Positions 7,112 through 14,300 of a DNA stretch of 17,660 bases are shown here, piece after piece (the stretch's first letter is position 1; each line of letters opens with the position of its first letter). The notes under the pieces are model-generated. The model ran no database searches. It was not told where the DNA came from and was given only the letters and a program-made list of their open reading frames with translations. Source of the DNA: Moduliflexus sp964602655 (lineage in GTDB: Bacteria; Moduliflexota; Moduliflexia; Moduliflexales; Moduliflexaceae); NCBI GenBank assembly GCA_964602655.1, contig CAZRSF010000099.1, positions 1 to 17,660 of the forward strand, given 5' to 3'. The translations under genes and the position numbers were made by a program.

Positions 7112-8038
7112 ATGAAAGTAACTATCGGATTACCATCGTTTATACATGATGCCCTTGTTAACGGAGAAAAAGCCACGCTCATTCCGATCCGTCGCTTAGA
7201 TTGTCTGAGAAACGAGATCGAACGATTCAAGCAGGATGAAGCGCTTAATGGTTTTCAACACTGGATTGTGAATGATTTGTATGGGTTTGATGTCCCGGCT
7301 GTCGAATTCGCTGTTTCATCCATCGTTCTTCTTGCCGTTCCTCACCCGTTTTACGCTCCTGTCGAATTTATCTATCGTGGAAAGACATACCACTGTTTGA
7401 GCCTCGTGATGTCTGACTTTGAACGCGCGGAGCAGAGTCTTCGAGAAGCTCTGCAATCAAGAAATTATCAGATCATCGCCGCGCCGAACATCCCATTAAA
7501 ACGCCTGGCTGTGCAGAGCGGTTTCGCCGCCTACGGACGCAATAATATCTGTTATATAGACGGCATGGGGAGTAATTTTTCGTTCAGCGCCTATTTTTCA
7601 GATATACCCTGTGATGATGGGGATTGGGCGGCAGCGAAAATGGCGTCTCGCTGCGCTCATTGTACGGCCTGCATGAAACACTGCCCCACAGCGGCCATTC
7701 GAAAGGAGCGGTTTTTAATTGATAACGAACGATGTCTGTCGTATTTGAACGAGAGCGGCGAACCATTTCCGGAATGGCTACCGAAAACGGCGCATCATTC
7801 TATCTATGATTGCTTGCGATGTCAGATAATCTGCCCAATGAATGCGGCGCAGATCAAGCGTATCGGCGAATTGATCCGATTTACTGAATCTGAGACAGAA
7901 CAACTATTAGCAGGAGCGCATGCTGACACATTCTCCGCATCGTTCAGGAAAAAGGCCACCTATTTGGGACTGCACCAATGGCCTGATGGGATCGCGAAAA
8001 ATCTGAACGTCTTCATTGAGTTGAGTGATCAAAAATAA
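7112..8038 (+). CDS. QueG-like protein with two 4Fe-4S clusters
   Basis: This 308-residue protein resembles epoxyqueuosine reductase (QueG, COG1600) and related corrinoid/iron-sulfur reductases. Eight cysteines form two 4Fe-4S sites: Cys181-x2-Cys184-x2-Cys187-x3-Cys191-Pro, then Cys208 and Cys234-x2-Cys237-x3-Cys241-Pro. Before them lies the QueG-type stretch LKRLAVQSGFAAYGRNN (129-145), where QueG has KALA..AGLGWIGKN. However, QueG carries an essential Asp just before this stretch (VDSGPV-type motif), and here the matching place reads IIAAPNIP, without Asp. The N-terminal part is also unlike typical QueG. True epoxyqueuosine reduction is therefore doubtful, and a different redox role is possible. 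The ATG is preceded by AAAAGGGG. No queuosine genes lie nearby. Confidence 0.75.
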   Translation: MKVTIGLPSFIHDALVNGEKATLIPIRRLDCLRNEIERFKQDEALNGFQHWIVNDLYGFDVPAVEFAVSSIVLLAVPHPFYAPVEFIYRGKTYHCLSLVMSDFERAEQSLREALQSRNYQIIAAPNIPLKRLAVQSGFAAYGRNNICYIDGMGSNFSFSAYFSDIPCDDGDWAAAKMASRCAHCTACMKHCPTAAIRKERFLIDNERCLSYLNESGEPFPEWLPKTAHHSIYDCLRCQIICPMNAAQIKRIGELIRFTESETEQLLAGAHADTFSASFRKKATYLGLHQWPDGIAKNLNVFIELSDQK

Positions 8039-8075
8039 GTAATGAAAGGATACTTCACGTCCTAACATATTTTTA

Positions 8076-8161
8076 CAACCCACCCCTTGCCCCTCCCAGT
8101 AGGGGAATCGCGATGTGAGGCGACGATGCGCAAAGTTCCCCGCCTGGGAGGGGGCGGGTTG
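8076..8161. repeat. Imperfect 86-base inverted repeat, GC-rich arms
   Basis: The left arm runs from CAACCC (8076) through CCCCTCCCAG to GGGGAA (8101-8107, just past the AG spacer). The right arm runs from TTCCCC (8137) through CTGGGAGGGGG to GGGTTG (8161). The arms pair along most of their length with a four-base insertion in the left one; about 30 bases form the loop. It fills the space between the QueG-like gene and the VOC gene, and its right end lies about 23 bases before the VOC start. It looks like a small non-coding mobile or structural repeat. Confidence 0.65.
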
Positions 8162-8184
8162 CGGTGGATGACGGAAATACAGCA

Positions 8185-8592
8185 ATGAAACAATCAATTG
8201 TTCATATCGCGTTGGTCGTGAGAGATTATGACGAGGCGATTGCGTTTTATACGGAAACGCTCCATTTTACGGTGGTTGAGGATACGTATCAACCCGCGCA
8301 AGATAAACGCTGGGTCGTGGTGGCTCCCCCTGGTTCGACCGGGACGACATTATTACTGGCAAGGGCCTCAACGCCTGAACAAGCGTCTTTTATCGGGAAT
8401 CAGTCCGGCGGACGAGTGTTTCTCTTCCTCAATTCCGATGACTTTTGGAGAGATTACCATGAGATGATCTCGAAGGGCATAAAATTCGTGAGAGCGCCGA
8501 AACAAGAATCGTATGGCATGGTCGCTGTTTTCGAGGATTTATACGGAAATCTCTGGGATCTGCTTGAGTTGAATCAGGATCATTCGATGTAA
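8185..8592 (+). CDS. VOC / glyoxalase-fold family protein
   Basis: A 135-residue protein of the vicinal-oxygen-chelate superfamily, which includes glyoxalase I, ring-cleaving dioxygenases and fosfomycin/bleomycin resistance proteins. It shows the paired beta-alpha-beta-beta-beta layout. The first module starts VHIALVVRDYDEAIAFYTET, with the usual early His and FY. The second ends FEDLYGNLWDLLEL, matching the family's DPDGN...E ending with its metal-ligand Glu. The sequence supports the fold and a metal-binding enzyme, not a specific substrate. I start at ATG 8185, where homology begins; a GTG at 8164 would add seven residues encoded next to the repeat. The upstream ribosome site is weak. The neighbours give no pathway clue. 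Confidence 0.83.
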   Translation: MKQSIVHIALVVRDYDEAIAFYTETLHFTVVEDTYQPAQDKRWVVVAPPGSTGTTLLLARASTPEQASFIGNQSGGRVFLFLNSDDFWRDYHEMISKGIKFVRAPKQESYGMVAVFEDLYGNLWDLLELNQDHSM

Positions 8593-8681
8593 AGAAAACG
8601 GAAAGCTTTTACCTCCGCTCGCACAACCAATCAATCTCAAAAACATTGTTCGGCTTCACGGACGGTGAGGAGTTCTTTCAG

Positions 8682-9818
8682 ATGAAACAACGATTGAGTT
8701 ATATTGATATTGCAAAAGGCATCGGCATTCTGTTGATGGTGCTTGGTCATAATCACGTGGCAACGGCAGTCGGAAAAGTCTATACCACGATCTATTCTTT
8801 TCATCTACCCCTGTTCTTTTTCCTTTCCGGCATCTTTTTTACTCCGCATCAACCCTTCCGCCAGATGCTCATCAAAAAGGGGATCGCGCTCTGGCAGCCG
8901 TATTTGGTAACGTTATGGCTGTTTTCTCCCATTTATCTTCTGTTTATTCAGCCGGTTCCTGTGGTCAAATATTTCGCCGCGACCCTGTATGGAACGAGCG
9001 GCACGATTTATTGGACAGACTGGACGCCTCTTTGGTTTTTACCCCACTTATTTGCGCTCCATCTCTATTGCTGGGTGGTGTTCGAAATCCTTCACTTGAC
9101 ATCCGATTCACGAAAGCAAGGATTGGCGCTCATTGTGGTGTCGTTTCCCGTCGGCGTCGCATTATTCGAATGTGTGTCTTCTGGCCGTTTACCATTTGTG
9201 TCCTTCGATATCCCATTCTTACAGGCGCTGACTCGTTTACCGGGACTCCCCTGGAGTAGCGATCTTGTGGTGGCAACCTCATGCTTTTTTCTGGCGGGAT
9301 TTTATCTGAAGCCCTGGCTGAATTCCGGCTATTTCCATTCGACAGCAGCATTAATTGCAGGACTTGGGCTGTTCGGAGGCTTCCATTATTTTTACGATAT
9401 GACGATCAACTATAACGCGCGCCTCTATGATCATCTGATTTTTTCTACCTGTATCGCCTTTTTAGGGATTTATCTCACCCTCTCCATTGCCCATCGGATC
9501 GCGCGGCGAGACAATTGGCTCACGCACATGCTGATCCGCATCGGAGAATATTCATTGTTCATCCTTATTTTTCATTGGTTCATTCAGCGTTATTCTTATA
9601 CCATCTTCTCAAAAATTTTTCCGGCCTCACCGATATTGCCATCGCTCATTTCTTTTGTTTTAGGCGCAAGCATACCAGTATTGTTGGCTGATATCTGTAG
9701 AAGACTTCCTGTTGTTCGCCGCCTCTATTTCCCAGGCTACTCCCCATCACAGAAAGGGATTGGGACAAATTCAATGCCCACTGACAATACCAATGAACGA
9801 AAGTCAACGACAACATAA
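8682..9818 (+). CDS. Membrane acyltransferase family 3 protein
   Basis: This 378-residue integral membrane protein fits the acyltransferase-3 family (NodX, OafA and WecH relatives), which moves acetyl or other acyl groups onto sugars of surface polysaccharides or other acceptors. The N-terminal signature is YIDIAKGIGILLMVLGHNH (7-25), with the putative catalytic His in LGHNH, followed by SFHLPLFFFLSGIFF (39-53), characteristic of the family. About ten hydrophobic segments follow, for example VVATSCFFLAGFYL and YSLFILIFHWFIQRYS. The C-terminal 30 residues are polar. The start at 8682 is supported by TGAGGAG about ten bases upstream; an upstream in-frame extension is not needed. No polysaccharide genes are nearby, so the acceptor is unknown. 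Confidence 0.87.
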   Translation: MKQRLSYIDIAKGIGILLMVLGHNHVATAVGKVYTTIYSFHLPLFFFLSGIFFTPHQPFRQMLIKKGIALWQPYLVTLWLFSPIYLLFIQPVPVVKYFAATLYGTSGTIYWTDWTPLWFLPHLFALHLYCWVVFEILHLTSDSRKQGLALIVVSFPVGVALFECVSSGRLPFVSFDIPFLQALTRLPGLPWSSDLVVATSCFFLAGFYLKPWLNSGYFHSTAALIAGLGLFGGFHYFYDMTINYNARLYDHLIFSTCIAFLGIYLTLSIAHRIARRDNWLTHMLIRIGEYSLFILIFHWFIQRYSYTIFSKIFPASPILPSLISFVLGASIPVLLADICRRLPVVRRLYFPGYSPSQKGIGTNSMPTDNTNERKSTTT

Positions 9819-9874
9819 CCATCCTACCCGGAAAAGCTTGGCGATTGTTCCGGGCAAGCTCGATTCTGAAGGTG

Positions 9875-10009
9875 ATGGAACTTCTGGAAATGGCAAACAT
9901 CGCCAGTTCTCTGCGTGCATTTGCAACGATTGCGAAGCTCATGCGGACATTGAAACCGCAAATTGAGTCCGTCCGCGAATTTTTCTTCTTGCGCGCGGTT
10001 TCTATTTGA
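9875..10009 (+). CDS. Possible 44-residue small protein
   Basis: The 316 bases between the acyltransferase and thioredoxin genes contain an ATG frame of 44 codons: MELLEMANIASSLRAFATIA, then KLMRTLKPQIESVREFFFLR, ending AVSI. The residue pattern is amphipathic-helical. The frame is also open for about 20 codons upstream of the ATG. GAAGGTG directly precedes the ATG, too close for a normal ribosome site; an internal ATG at 9890 has AGGTGAT about 13 bases before it. I recognise no family, and an antisense frame is open across the same stretch, so it may be chance. Confidence 0.25.
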   Translation: MELLEMANIASSLRAFATIAKLMRTLKPQIESVREFFFLRAVSI

Positions 10010-10062
10010 CAGCGCGCCCCGATGACACTATTGGAGTTCAACGTGTGTTCGCCTTCTCTGAC

Positions 10063-10096
10063 GCCACGAACCCCCTGTCAGGGTATGTTCGCTGGC
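10063..10096. repeat. Hairpin upstream of the thioredoxin-like gene
   Basis: GCCA-CGAAC (10063-10071) pairs with GTTCG-c-TGGC (10087-10096), and inside it CCTG (10074-10077) pairs with CAGG (10079-10082). It ends 38 bases before the next start codon. The last 20 bases of the window contain GTTCAGCGAACCCCCC, which shares GCGAAC and the C-run, so this may be a family with another copy starting at the window's end. Confidence 0.45.
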
Positions 10097-10134
10097 AATG
10101 AATAATGCTGTACGACTGAACAAGGAATAAGACA

Positions 10135-10698
10135 ATGGCATTTTCAAATACAGTTTGGCAGAAATTGCTTCCGTTTTTTGTGATTGCGCTGGCCGTGATT
10201 TTTGTGATGGAAGGGCGCAGAAATGCGCCGCTGTCCGCGCCTGATATTCAATTGATTCCGCCACAGGAACGCACGGCTGAGAATACGGAATTCATGCTGC
10301 CGTCGCTCGATGGAAAGCCGACGAAACTCGCCGATTTTCGCGGCAATGTCGTGCTGCTGAATTTTTTCGCGACATGGTGTCCGCCGTGCCGTGAGGAAAT
10401 GCCGACGATTCAGGCGTTGTTCGAGACGTATCAGCATAAGAATTTTGTGGTGCTTGGCGTGGCAAGCGATGTGGAAGGGAAAAAAGTGGTCGAGCCGTTC
10501 GTCAAAGACTACAAGATGACGTTTCCGGTCGTGTTAGACGCCGATAGTCGGGTGTCGCAGCAATATCTCGTGCGCAGCATCCCGACCATTTATCTGTTCG
10601 ACCGGCATGGCCGCGTCGCCGCCCGTATCATGAGCGCAGGCGATTGGAGCAGTCAGCAAGCCAAAGACGCGATTGAGCAGCTTTTACAAGAGCCGTAA
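10135..10698 (+). CDS. TlpA/ResA-type thioredoxin-like protein, membrane-anchored
   Basis: A 187-residue thiol-disulfide oxidoreductase of the TlpA/ResA/AhpC-TSA-like group. Residues 8-25 form one hydrophobic segment (LLPFFVIALAVIFVM), an uncleaved anchor that would place the rest outside the cytoplasmic membrane. The thioredoxin fold spans about 50-185: the entry motif FMLPSLDGKPTKLADFRGN, the active site WCPPC (Cys82, Cys85), and the cis-proline in RSIPTIYLFD (Pro150). Such proteins typically reduce disulfides of cytochrome c apoproteins or other extracytoplasmic targets; no cytochrome maturation gene is nearby, so the partner is unknown. AAGGA precedes the ATG with good spacing. The gene converges on the next one with only 17 bases between the stops. 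Confidence 0.9.
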   Translation: MAFSNTVWQKLLPFFVIALAVIFVMEGRRNAPLSAPDIQLIPPQERTAENTEFMLPSLDGKPTKLADFRGNVVLLNFFATWCPPCREEMPTIQALFETYQHKNFVVLGVASDVEGKKVVEPFVKDYKMTFPVVLDADSRVSQQYLVRSIPTIYLFDRHGRVAARIMSAGDWSSQQAKDAIEQLLQEP

Positions 10699-10715
10699 GG
10701 GGAATACGAACGAAT

Positions 10716-11135
10716 TTATTCAATCTCGCATTCGAATGTTTTGTTCATGCAGAGCGAATACCCGGAGCCGTTGCGACGAGACATGACATTATCCATAAAA
10801 CGTTGAATCAGAAACAGGCCGCGTCCGGAGAGATTGAGCAGGTTTTCAGGGGCAAGCGGATCAGGAAGAGCATCCATATCAAACCCTTGCCCCTCGTCAT
10901 GCACTTCGATGTCCATTGTTTTTCCAGCCATCCGAACGGCAATCGTCACATGTTTGCGACTATCCGATTGATTGCCGTGTATAATCGCATTCCCCACCGC
11001 TTCAATCACTGACGTGACCACGTTCGCTGCCGTTATTTTTTCCACCGATTTTTCGGAGAGCATCGCTTCGAAAAATCTCACGACCGGCCCGACAAATTCC
11101 GTACTGCTGGGAATAAGAATTTTTACATCTTTCAT
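10716..11135 (-). CDS. RsbW-like ATP-binding anti-sigma / regulatory protein
   Basis: A 139-residue GHKL-type ATPase domain of the RsbW/SpoIIAB anti-sigma factor group. The N-box is VTSVIEAVGNAIIHGN (Glu45, Asn49), the G1 box is DEGQGFD (80-86), and the G2 box is SGRGLFLI with its glycines (103-110). In this family such kinases bind a sigma factor or phosphorylate an STAS-domain anti-sigma antagonist, and similar stand-alone domains are common in partner-switching systems outside Firmicutes. No STAS protein, sigma factor or PP2C phosphatase is in the window, so it is an orphan here and its partner is unknown. The ATG has AAGGA seven bases upstream. It may be read from the end of the ABC operon, separated by a clover-shaped repeat. 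Confidence 0.87.
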   Translation of the reverse strand: MKDVKILIPSSTEFVGPVVRFFEAMLSEKSVEKITAANVVTSVIEAVGNAIIHGNQSDSRKHVTIAVRMAGKTMDIEVHDEGQGFDMDALPDPLAPENLLNLSGRGLFLIQRFMDNVMSRRNGSGYSLCMNKTFECEIE

Positions 11136-11213
11136 GCGCCTATCCTTATGGAATCGTTGATATGATGTGCGTGATCCGCCATGTTATACCAAATTGTGGT
11201 TGAAACGATCATC

Positions 11214-11272
11214 AATCGTATGACGAAACTGTTGTTTCGTCACGGGCGAAACAACAGTTTCGCCCTACGATT
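11214..11272. repeat. Tandem-hairpin repeat, GGGCGAAAC family, copy 1
   Basis: Two adjacent perfect hairpins, GACGAAAC-TGTT-GTTTCGTC (11222-11241) and GGGCGAAAC-AACA-GTTTCGCCC (11244-11265), are enclosed by an outer stem AATCGTA (11214-11220) / TACGATT (11266-11272). This could fold as a three-way junction. It lies in the 164-base gap between permease 2 and the RsbW-like gene. Related copies are at 13237, 14185 and 15141. Confidence 0.85.
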
Positions 11273-11299
11273 TACGATCTATGATCGTTTGACCGACGT

Positions 11300-12184
11300 T
11301 CAGGAAATTCGTTTATGCAGCGCCACTTCCAAATGGCGCACCGTCAGAGAACACGCGCCCGTCAGCACAAAATAGAGCGCGGTAATCGTGATCCAAATTT
11401 CGAAGGTAAGATACGTCGCTGCCATCAATTCCAACCCCTGAAAGGTGAGTTCCTGAATCGAAATCACCGACACGATGGCGGAATCTTTGATCGCGGAAAT
11501 AAATTGACCGGCCAACGCGGGCAGAATGCGCTGCACCGCCTGCGGCAGGATAATCCAGCGCATCTGCTGCCACCACGACAGCCCTAATGCATACGACGCT
11601 TCCCACTGCCCTTTTTCGAGAGATTGAATCCCGGCGCGGATAATCTCCGTCATATACGCGCCTTCATACAGCGAGAGCGTCAGCACGGCGGAGAGAAACG
11701 CCGGAAACCGCGCTGGTTCGGCAAACAACCAGGTCAATATCTGCTGCGTCCGCGCCGAGCTTGCCCTGACGATTTCATCTACGCGCAAAGCGGTCATCAA
11801 TTGATCGCTGAGAAAAAAATAGATGATGAAAATCAGCACCAACGGCGGAAGATTGCGAATCAATTCCACATACGTCCGCCCTAACATCCGCCGAAACAGG
11901 CTCGGACTCAGGCGAAGCAGCGCGGCAATCGTGCCAAACAGCGTTGCCAGCGCGGTTGACCAGACGCTCAAGCGGATCGTCGTCAAAAACCCCTGCATCA
12001 GCAAATTCGGAATCCAGCGCTGCTGCTCGGCGTCATAACGAAATAAATAGCGTGGAATGACGCCCCAATTCCATTTATAATGCAGCCCGACCGTCACTTT
12101 ATACGCGAACAGGCCAATCGCGGCAAAGATCAAAAGAATCAACACCACATCCAAGGTCGTGATTTTCGGGGCGCGAGGTTTCAT
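11300..12184 (-). CDS. Polar amino acid ABC transporter permease 2 (HisM/GlnP type)
   Basis: A 294-residue inner-membrane permease of the HisM/GlnP group. Residues 13-31 form a first membrane segment, and the transmembrane domain starts near LLMQGFLTTIRLSVWSTALA (61-80). The EAA loop that docks the ATPase is WEASYALGLSWWQQMRWIIL (194-213), followed by PQAVQRILPALAGQF and KDSAIVSVIS, all typical of amino-acid importers. An extra soluble-looking stretch (about 33-60, YKWNWGVIPRYLF) separates the first segment from the core, a feature seen in some glutamate/aspartate-type permeases. The ATG lies nine bases after the methyltransferase stop and has no clear ribosome site, suggesting translational coupling. 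It should pair with permease 1 and the ATPase of the same operon. It is the last gene of the transporter run. Confidence 0.92.
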   Translation of the reverse strand: MKPRAPKITTLDVVLILLIFAAIGLFAYKVTVGLHYKWNWGVIPRYLFRYDAEQQRWIPNLLMQGFLTTIRLSVWSTALATLFGTIAALLRLSPSLFRRMLGRTYVELIRNLPPLVLIFIIYFFLSDQLMTALRVDEIVRASSARTQQILTWLFAEPARFPAFLSAVLTLSLYEGAYMTEIIRAGIQSLEKGQWEASYALGLSWWQQMRWIILPQAVQRILPALAGQFISAIKDSAIVSVISIQELTFQGLELMAATYLTFEIWITITALYFVLTGACSLTVRHLEVALHKRIS

Positions 12185-12193
12185 CTGTAGCGA

Positions 12194-13198
12194 TTACCGT
12201 TCACACAGAAAATGCCAATAGGATAAGTTTTCAGAGATGGTCACATGAGAAAACGTATCGCCTAACTGCGAAATTTCTTCGCGCGTCACGCGTTGTTCGA
12301 TGCTGGTGAAGAAACGGTCGTAAACGTCTTGTTTGATGCGTTCGATGCCCTTATCATGGTAAAAATCGTATAACGGAACATACGTGCTGAGATGCAGCGG
12401 TTTCAGAAGATGCCCCAAATAGATCGGCGGAATATAGAACAGATACGTTCCTATCGTCGTAATGAACCGACGCAGCCCCGGCTGGCGAATTTTTGCGAGA
12501 ACGTTTCGCAATAGCGTCACACAACTCAGAATCGTTCGAAAATAAAACGGGCGATTGTCTAAGGCGTAATAGAGAAAAATCAGCAGTTGAGGCGCACAGC
12601 GTTTCAGTTTTCTCACTTCATCCAGGCACGGCGTCGGCAGGTGATGCAGCACGCCTAAGCAGATTAAAAAATCGGCGAAATCATCGGCAAACGGCAGTTT
12701 CTGCAAATCGGCCATAAAAAACAGACAATGATTCGCATCGGCCAGGTTGTTTCTGGCAGCAAAAATGGCGTCGGAAAAGTCAACGAGCAGCAGCGATTGG
12801 CAATGCTCTTTCAAAAAATAGCTCCAGCGTCCGCTCCCGCAGCCCAAATCGCAGACGCGTTTTTGTCGGAGTGTTGTAAGATCGAAAATATCGAAGTATT
12901 GCTCGAACTGCTGCTGATGTTCGGGAAGAATGGCGGAATATTCGTTCCATTCATCACCGAAAGAGTATTGAATATCAGCCGCAAAGCGCTCATTCGAGGC
13001 AACGCGTTGTTCATGCGCGACCTGAAGTTTTTTCTGAACGAACGGCGTGTAATATTCTGTTGCCAATAAGACGATCACATCGTCTATAATCGGATAATGC
13101 GCGTCGCCGACCTGCAACTCATGCTCATGCAACGTGACGGTTTGCCCGCGAAACACATCGTTCAATATCGGCAATTTATCATGATAATAGCTGTGCAT
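12194..13198 (-). CDS. Class I SAM-dependent methyltransferase with Trm112-like N-terminus
   Basis: A 334-residue methyltransferase. Near the N-terminus, VGDAHYPIIDDVIVLL (about 30-45) resembles the end of a Trm112-like segment (YPI-DGIP-LL), but the zinc cysteines are missing. The Rossmann core follows: motif I VCDLGCGSGRWSY (115-127), the acidic residue of LLLVDFS (Asp140), DLQKLPF (164-170) and ICLGVLHHLP (179-188). The C-terminal third is hydrophobic and basic, with LLKPLHLSTYVPLYDFYHDK; this could be a lid for a lipid, quinone or sugar substrate, but that is a guess. I start at ATG 13198, preceded by GAGGG; the frame could extend to 13258, but those 20 residues are encoded by a hairpin repeat and are unlikely to be protein. 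It sits between the two permease genes of an amino-acid importer, an unusual place. The methyl acceptor is unknown. Confidence 0.85.
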   Translation of the reverse strand: MHSYYHDKLPILNDVFRGQTVTLHEHELQVGDAHYPIIDDVIVLLATEYYTPFVQKKLQVAHEQRVASNERFAADIQYSFGDEWNEYSAILPEHQQQFEQYFDIFDLTTLRQKRVCDLGCGSGRWSYFLKEHCQSLLLVDFSDAIFAARNNLADANHCLFFMADLQKLPFADDFADFLICLGVLHHLPTPCLDEVRKLKRCAPQLLIFLYYALDNRPFYFRTILSCVTLLRNVLAKIRQPGLRRFITTIGTYLFYIPPIYLGHLLKPLHLSTYVPLYDFYHDKGIERIKQDVYDRFFTSIEQRVTREEISQLGDTFSHVTISENLSYWHFLCER

Positions 13199-13236
13199 AC
13201 GCCCTCGTTGACGAAATATCGTGTCGTAAATCGTAT

Positions 13237-13285
13237 GACGAAACTGTGGTTTCGTCAAGGGCGAAACTACAGTTTCGCCCTTGAC
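13237..13285. repeat. Tandem-hairpin repeat, GGGCGAAAC family, copy 2
   Basis: GACGAAAC-TGTG-GTTTCGTC (13237-13256) is followed by GGGCGAAAC-TACA-GTTTCGCCC (13259-13280). The second stem can grow to 14 bp through GTCAA/TTGAC (13254-13285), competing with the first. It lies between permease 1 and the methyltransferase and creates a false N-terminal extension of the latter. Confidence 0.85.
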
Positions 13286-13316
13286 GCGAATATGATCTTT
13301 TCGAACACAATTGGTA

Positions 13317-14171
13317 TTATACCCGCCGCACCCGCCGCTTATCCATGTGATGTTCCAATCCGCGCACCATGAGCGAGAGCGAAATCGTCATGCTCAGATA
13401 GAGATACGCCACCACATTATAGGTTTCGAAAAATTTGAAGGTCGAGGCCGAATAGACTTTGCCCAATTGCGTGATGTCCTGAACGCCGAGCGCGGAGACT
13501 AATGCCGAGTCTTTGATCATGGCGACGAATTCGTTGCAGAGCGGCGGCAGCACGTTCCGAAACGCTTGCGGCAGAATGACATGCCGCATGGCCTGCCAGC
13601 GCGTCATGCCGACGGCGCGCGCCGCTTCCATCTGCCCTTTCGCGATGGATTCGATTCCGGCGCGAAAAATTTCGGAAATAAACGCGCTGTATCCTACCGT
13701 CAACGCTAAAATCGCCCGCCAGACAAAATCCAATGATCGAATGCTGATCGGCTCGAACAGGCCAATCGCCATCAACGGCTGCGCGAGCCAATTAATCGCC
13801 AGGACGAACGAAGGCGCACCGACAAACGCGATATAGTAGAGAATCACCAGCATCGGCACGCCACGCACGATTTCGGTATAGAGCGTCGCGGCTTCGCGCA
13901 GCGGTCGCAGGAGCGACATCCGCATCAAGCCGATCATCAGGCCAAGCGCGGCAGAAAAAAGGTAGGCGAGCAGCGACACGTAGAGCGTCGTGCCGATGCC
14001 TTTGGCAACAGCGGCAAAAATGATTGTATAATTCTCATCGGTCGCGGCATGCCACAACAAAAAGATGCCGAAAAGCGCAATGCTCAGCAGCCAGTACGGC
14101 AGACAAGAAAAAAACTCCGAAACCTGCGACCAACGCGATTCTCGCTGGGTATTCTCACGCGAATTTCTCAC
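13317..14171 (-). CDS. Polar amino acid ABC transporter permease 1 (HisQ/GlnP type)
   Basis: A 284-residue inner-membrane permease. After a polar head of about 20 residues comes a first membrane segment (WLLSIALFGIFLLW), then the family core starting KGIGTTLYVSLLAYLFSAAL (58-77), TEIVRGVPMLVILYYIAF (99-116), and the EAA docking loop MEAARAVGMTRWQAMRHVIL (181-200), followed by PQAFRNVLPPLCNEF and KDSALVSALG. All permease hallmarks are intact. The start is GTG at 14171: AAGGTG lies 8 bases upstream (14185-14180), which decides it. That ribosome site touches the base of a hairpin repeat, so the fold could affect translation. It likely forms a heterodimer with permease 2, and the shared ATPase energises both. 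Confidence 0.93.
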   Translation of the reverse strand: MRNSRENTQRESRWSQVSEFFSCLPYWLLSIALFGIFLLWHAATDENYTIIFAAVAKGIGTTLYVSLLAYLFSAALGLMIGLMRMSLLRPLREAATLYTEIVRGVPMLVILYYIAFVGAPSFVLAINWLAQPLMAIGLFEPISIRSLDFVWRAILALTVGYSAFISEIFRAGIESIAKGQMEAARAVGMTRWQAMRHVILPQAFRNVLPPLCNEFVAMIKDSALVSALGVQDITQLGKVYSASTFKFFETYNVVAYLYLSMTISLSLMVRGLEHHMDKRRVRRV

Positions 14172-14184
14172 AATATGCGCACCT

Positions 14185-14214
14185 TGTATGGCGAAACTGT
14201 AGTTTCGCCGTACA
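14185..14214. repeat. Hairpin repeat, GGCGAAAC family, single-hairpin copy 3
   Basis: TGTA (14185-14188) and GGCGAAAC (14190-14197) pair with GTTTCGCC (14202-14209) and TACA (14211-14214), leaving one mismatch pair and a TGTA loop. On the transcript its foot abuts the AAGGTG ribosome site of permease 1. Confidence 0.75.
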
Positions 14215-14230
14215 GTCTTTTAATAAAAAA

Positions 14231-14280
14231 TAGGAGTGCACGCTTCAGCTTGCCCCGGCAAACTAAAGTTTGCACTCCTA
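14231..14280. repeat. Inverted repeat with AGGAGTGC ends, copy 1
   Basis: TAGGAGTGCA (14231-14240) is the exact reverse complement of TGCACTCCTA (14271-14280). Inside lies a second hairpin, GCAAACT-AA-AGTTTGC, that overlaps the right arm. The ends match those of the longer element at 17512-17605 (GGAGTGC...GCACTCC). It stands 20 bases after the stop of binding protein 2 on the minus-strand transcript. Confidence 0.75.
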
Positions 14281-14300
14281 CGCAACTGCGTCACGAGACG

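Noticed and set aside
9646..10041. 131-codon minus-strand frame over the end of the acyltransferase gene
   Set aside because: It overlaps well-supported coding sequence, and its residues resemble no family.
13199..13258. N-terminal extension of the methyltransferase to an ATG at 13258
   Set aside because: The extra 20 residues are encoded by the hairpin repeat; ATG 13198 has its own GAGGG site.
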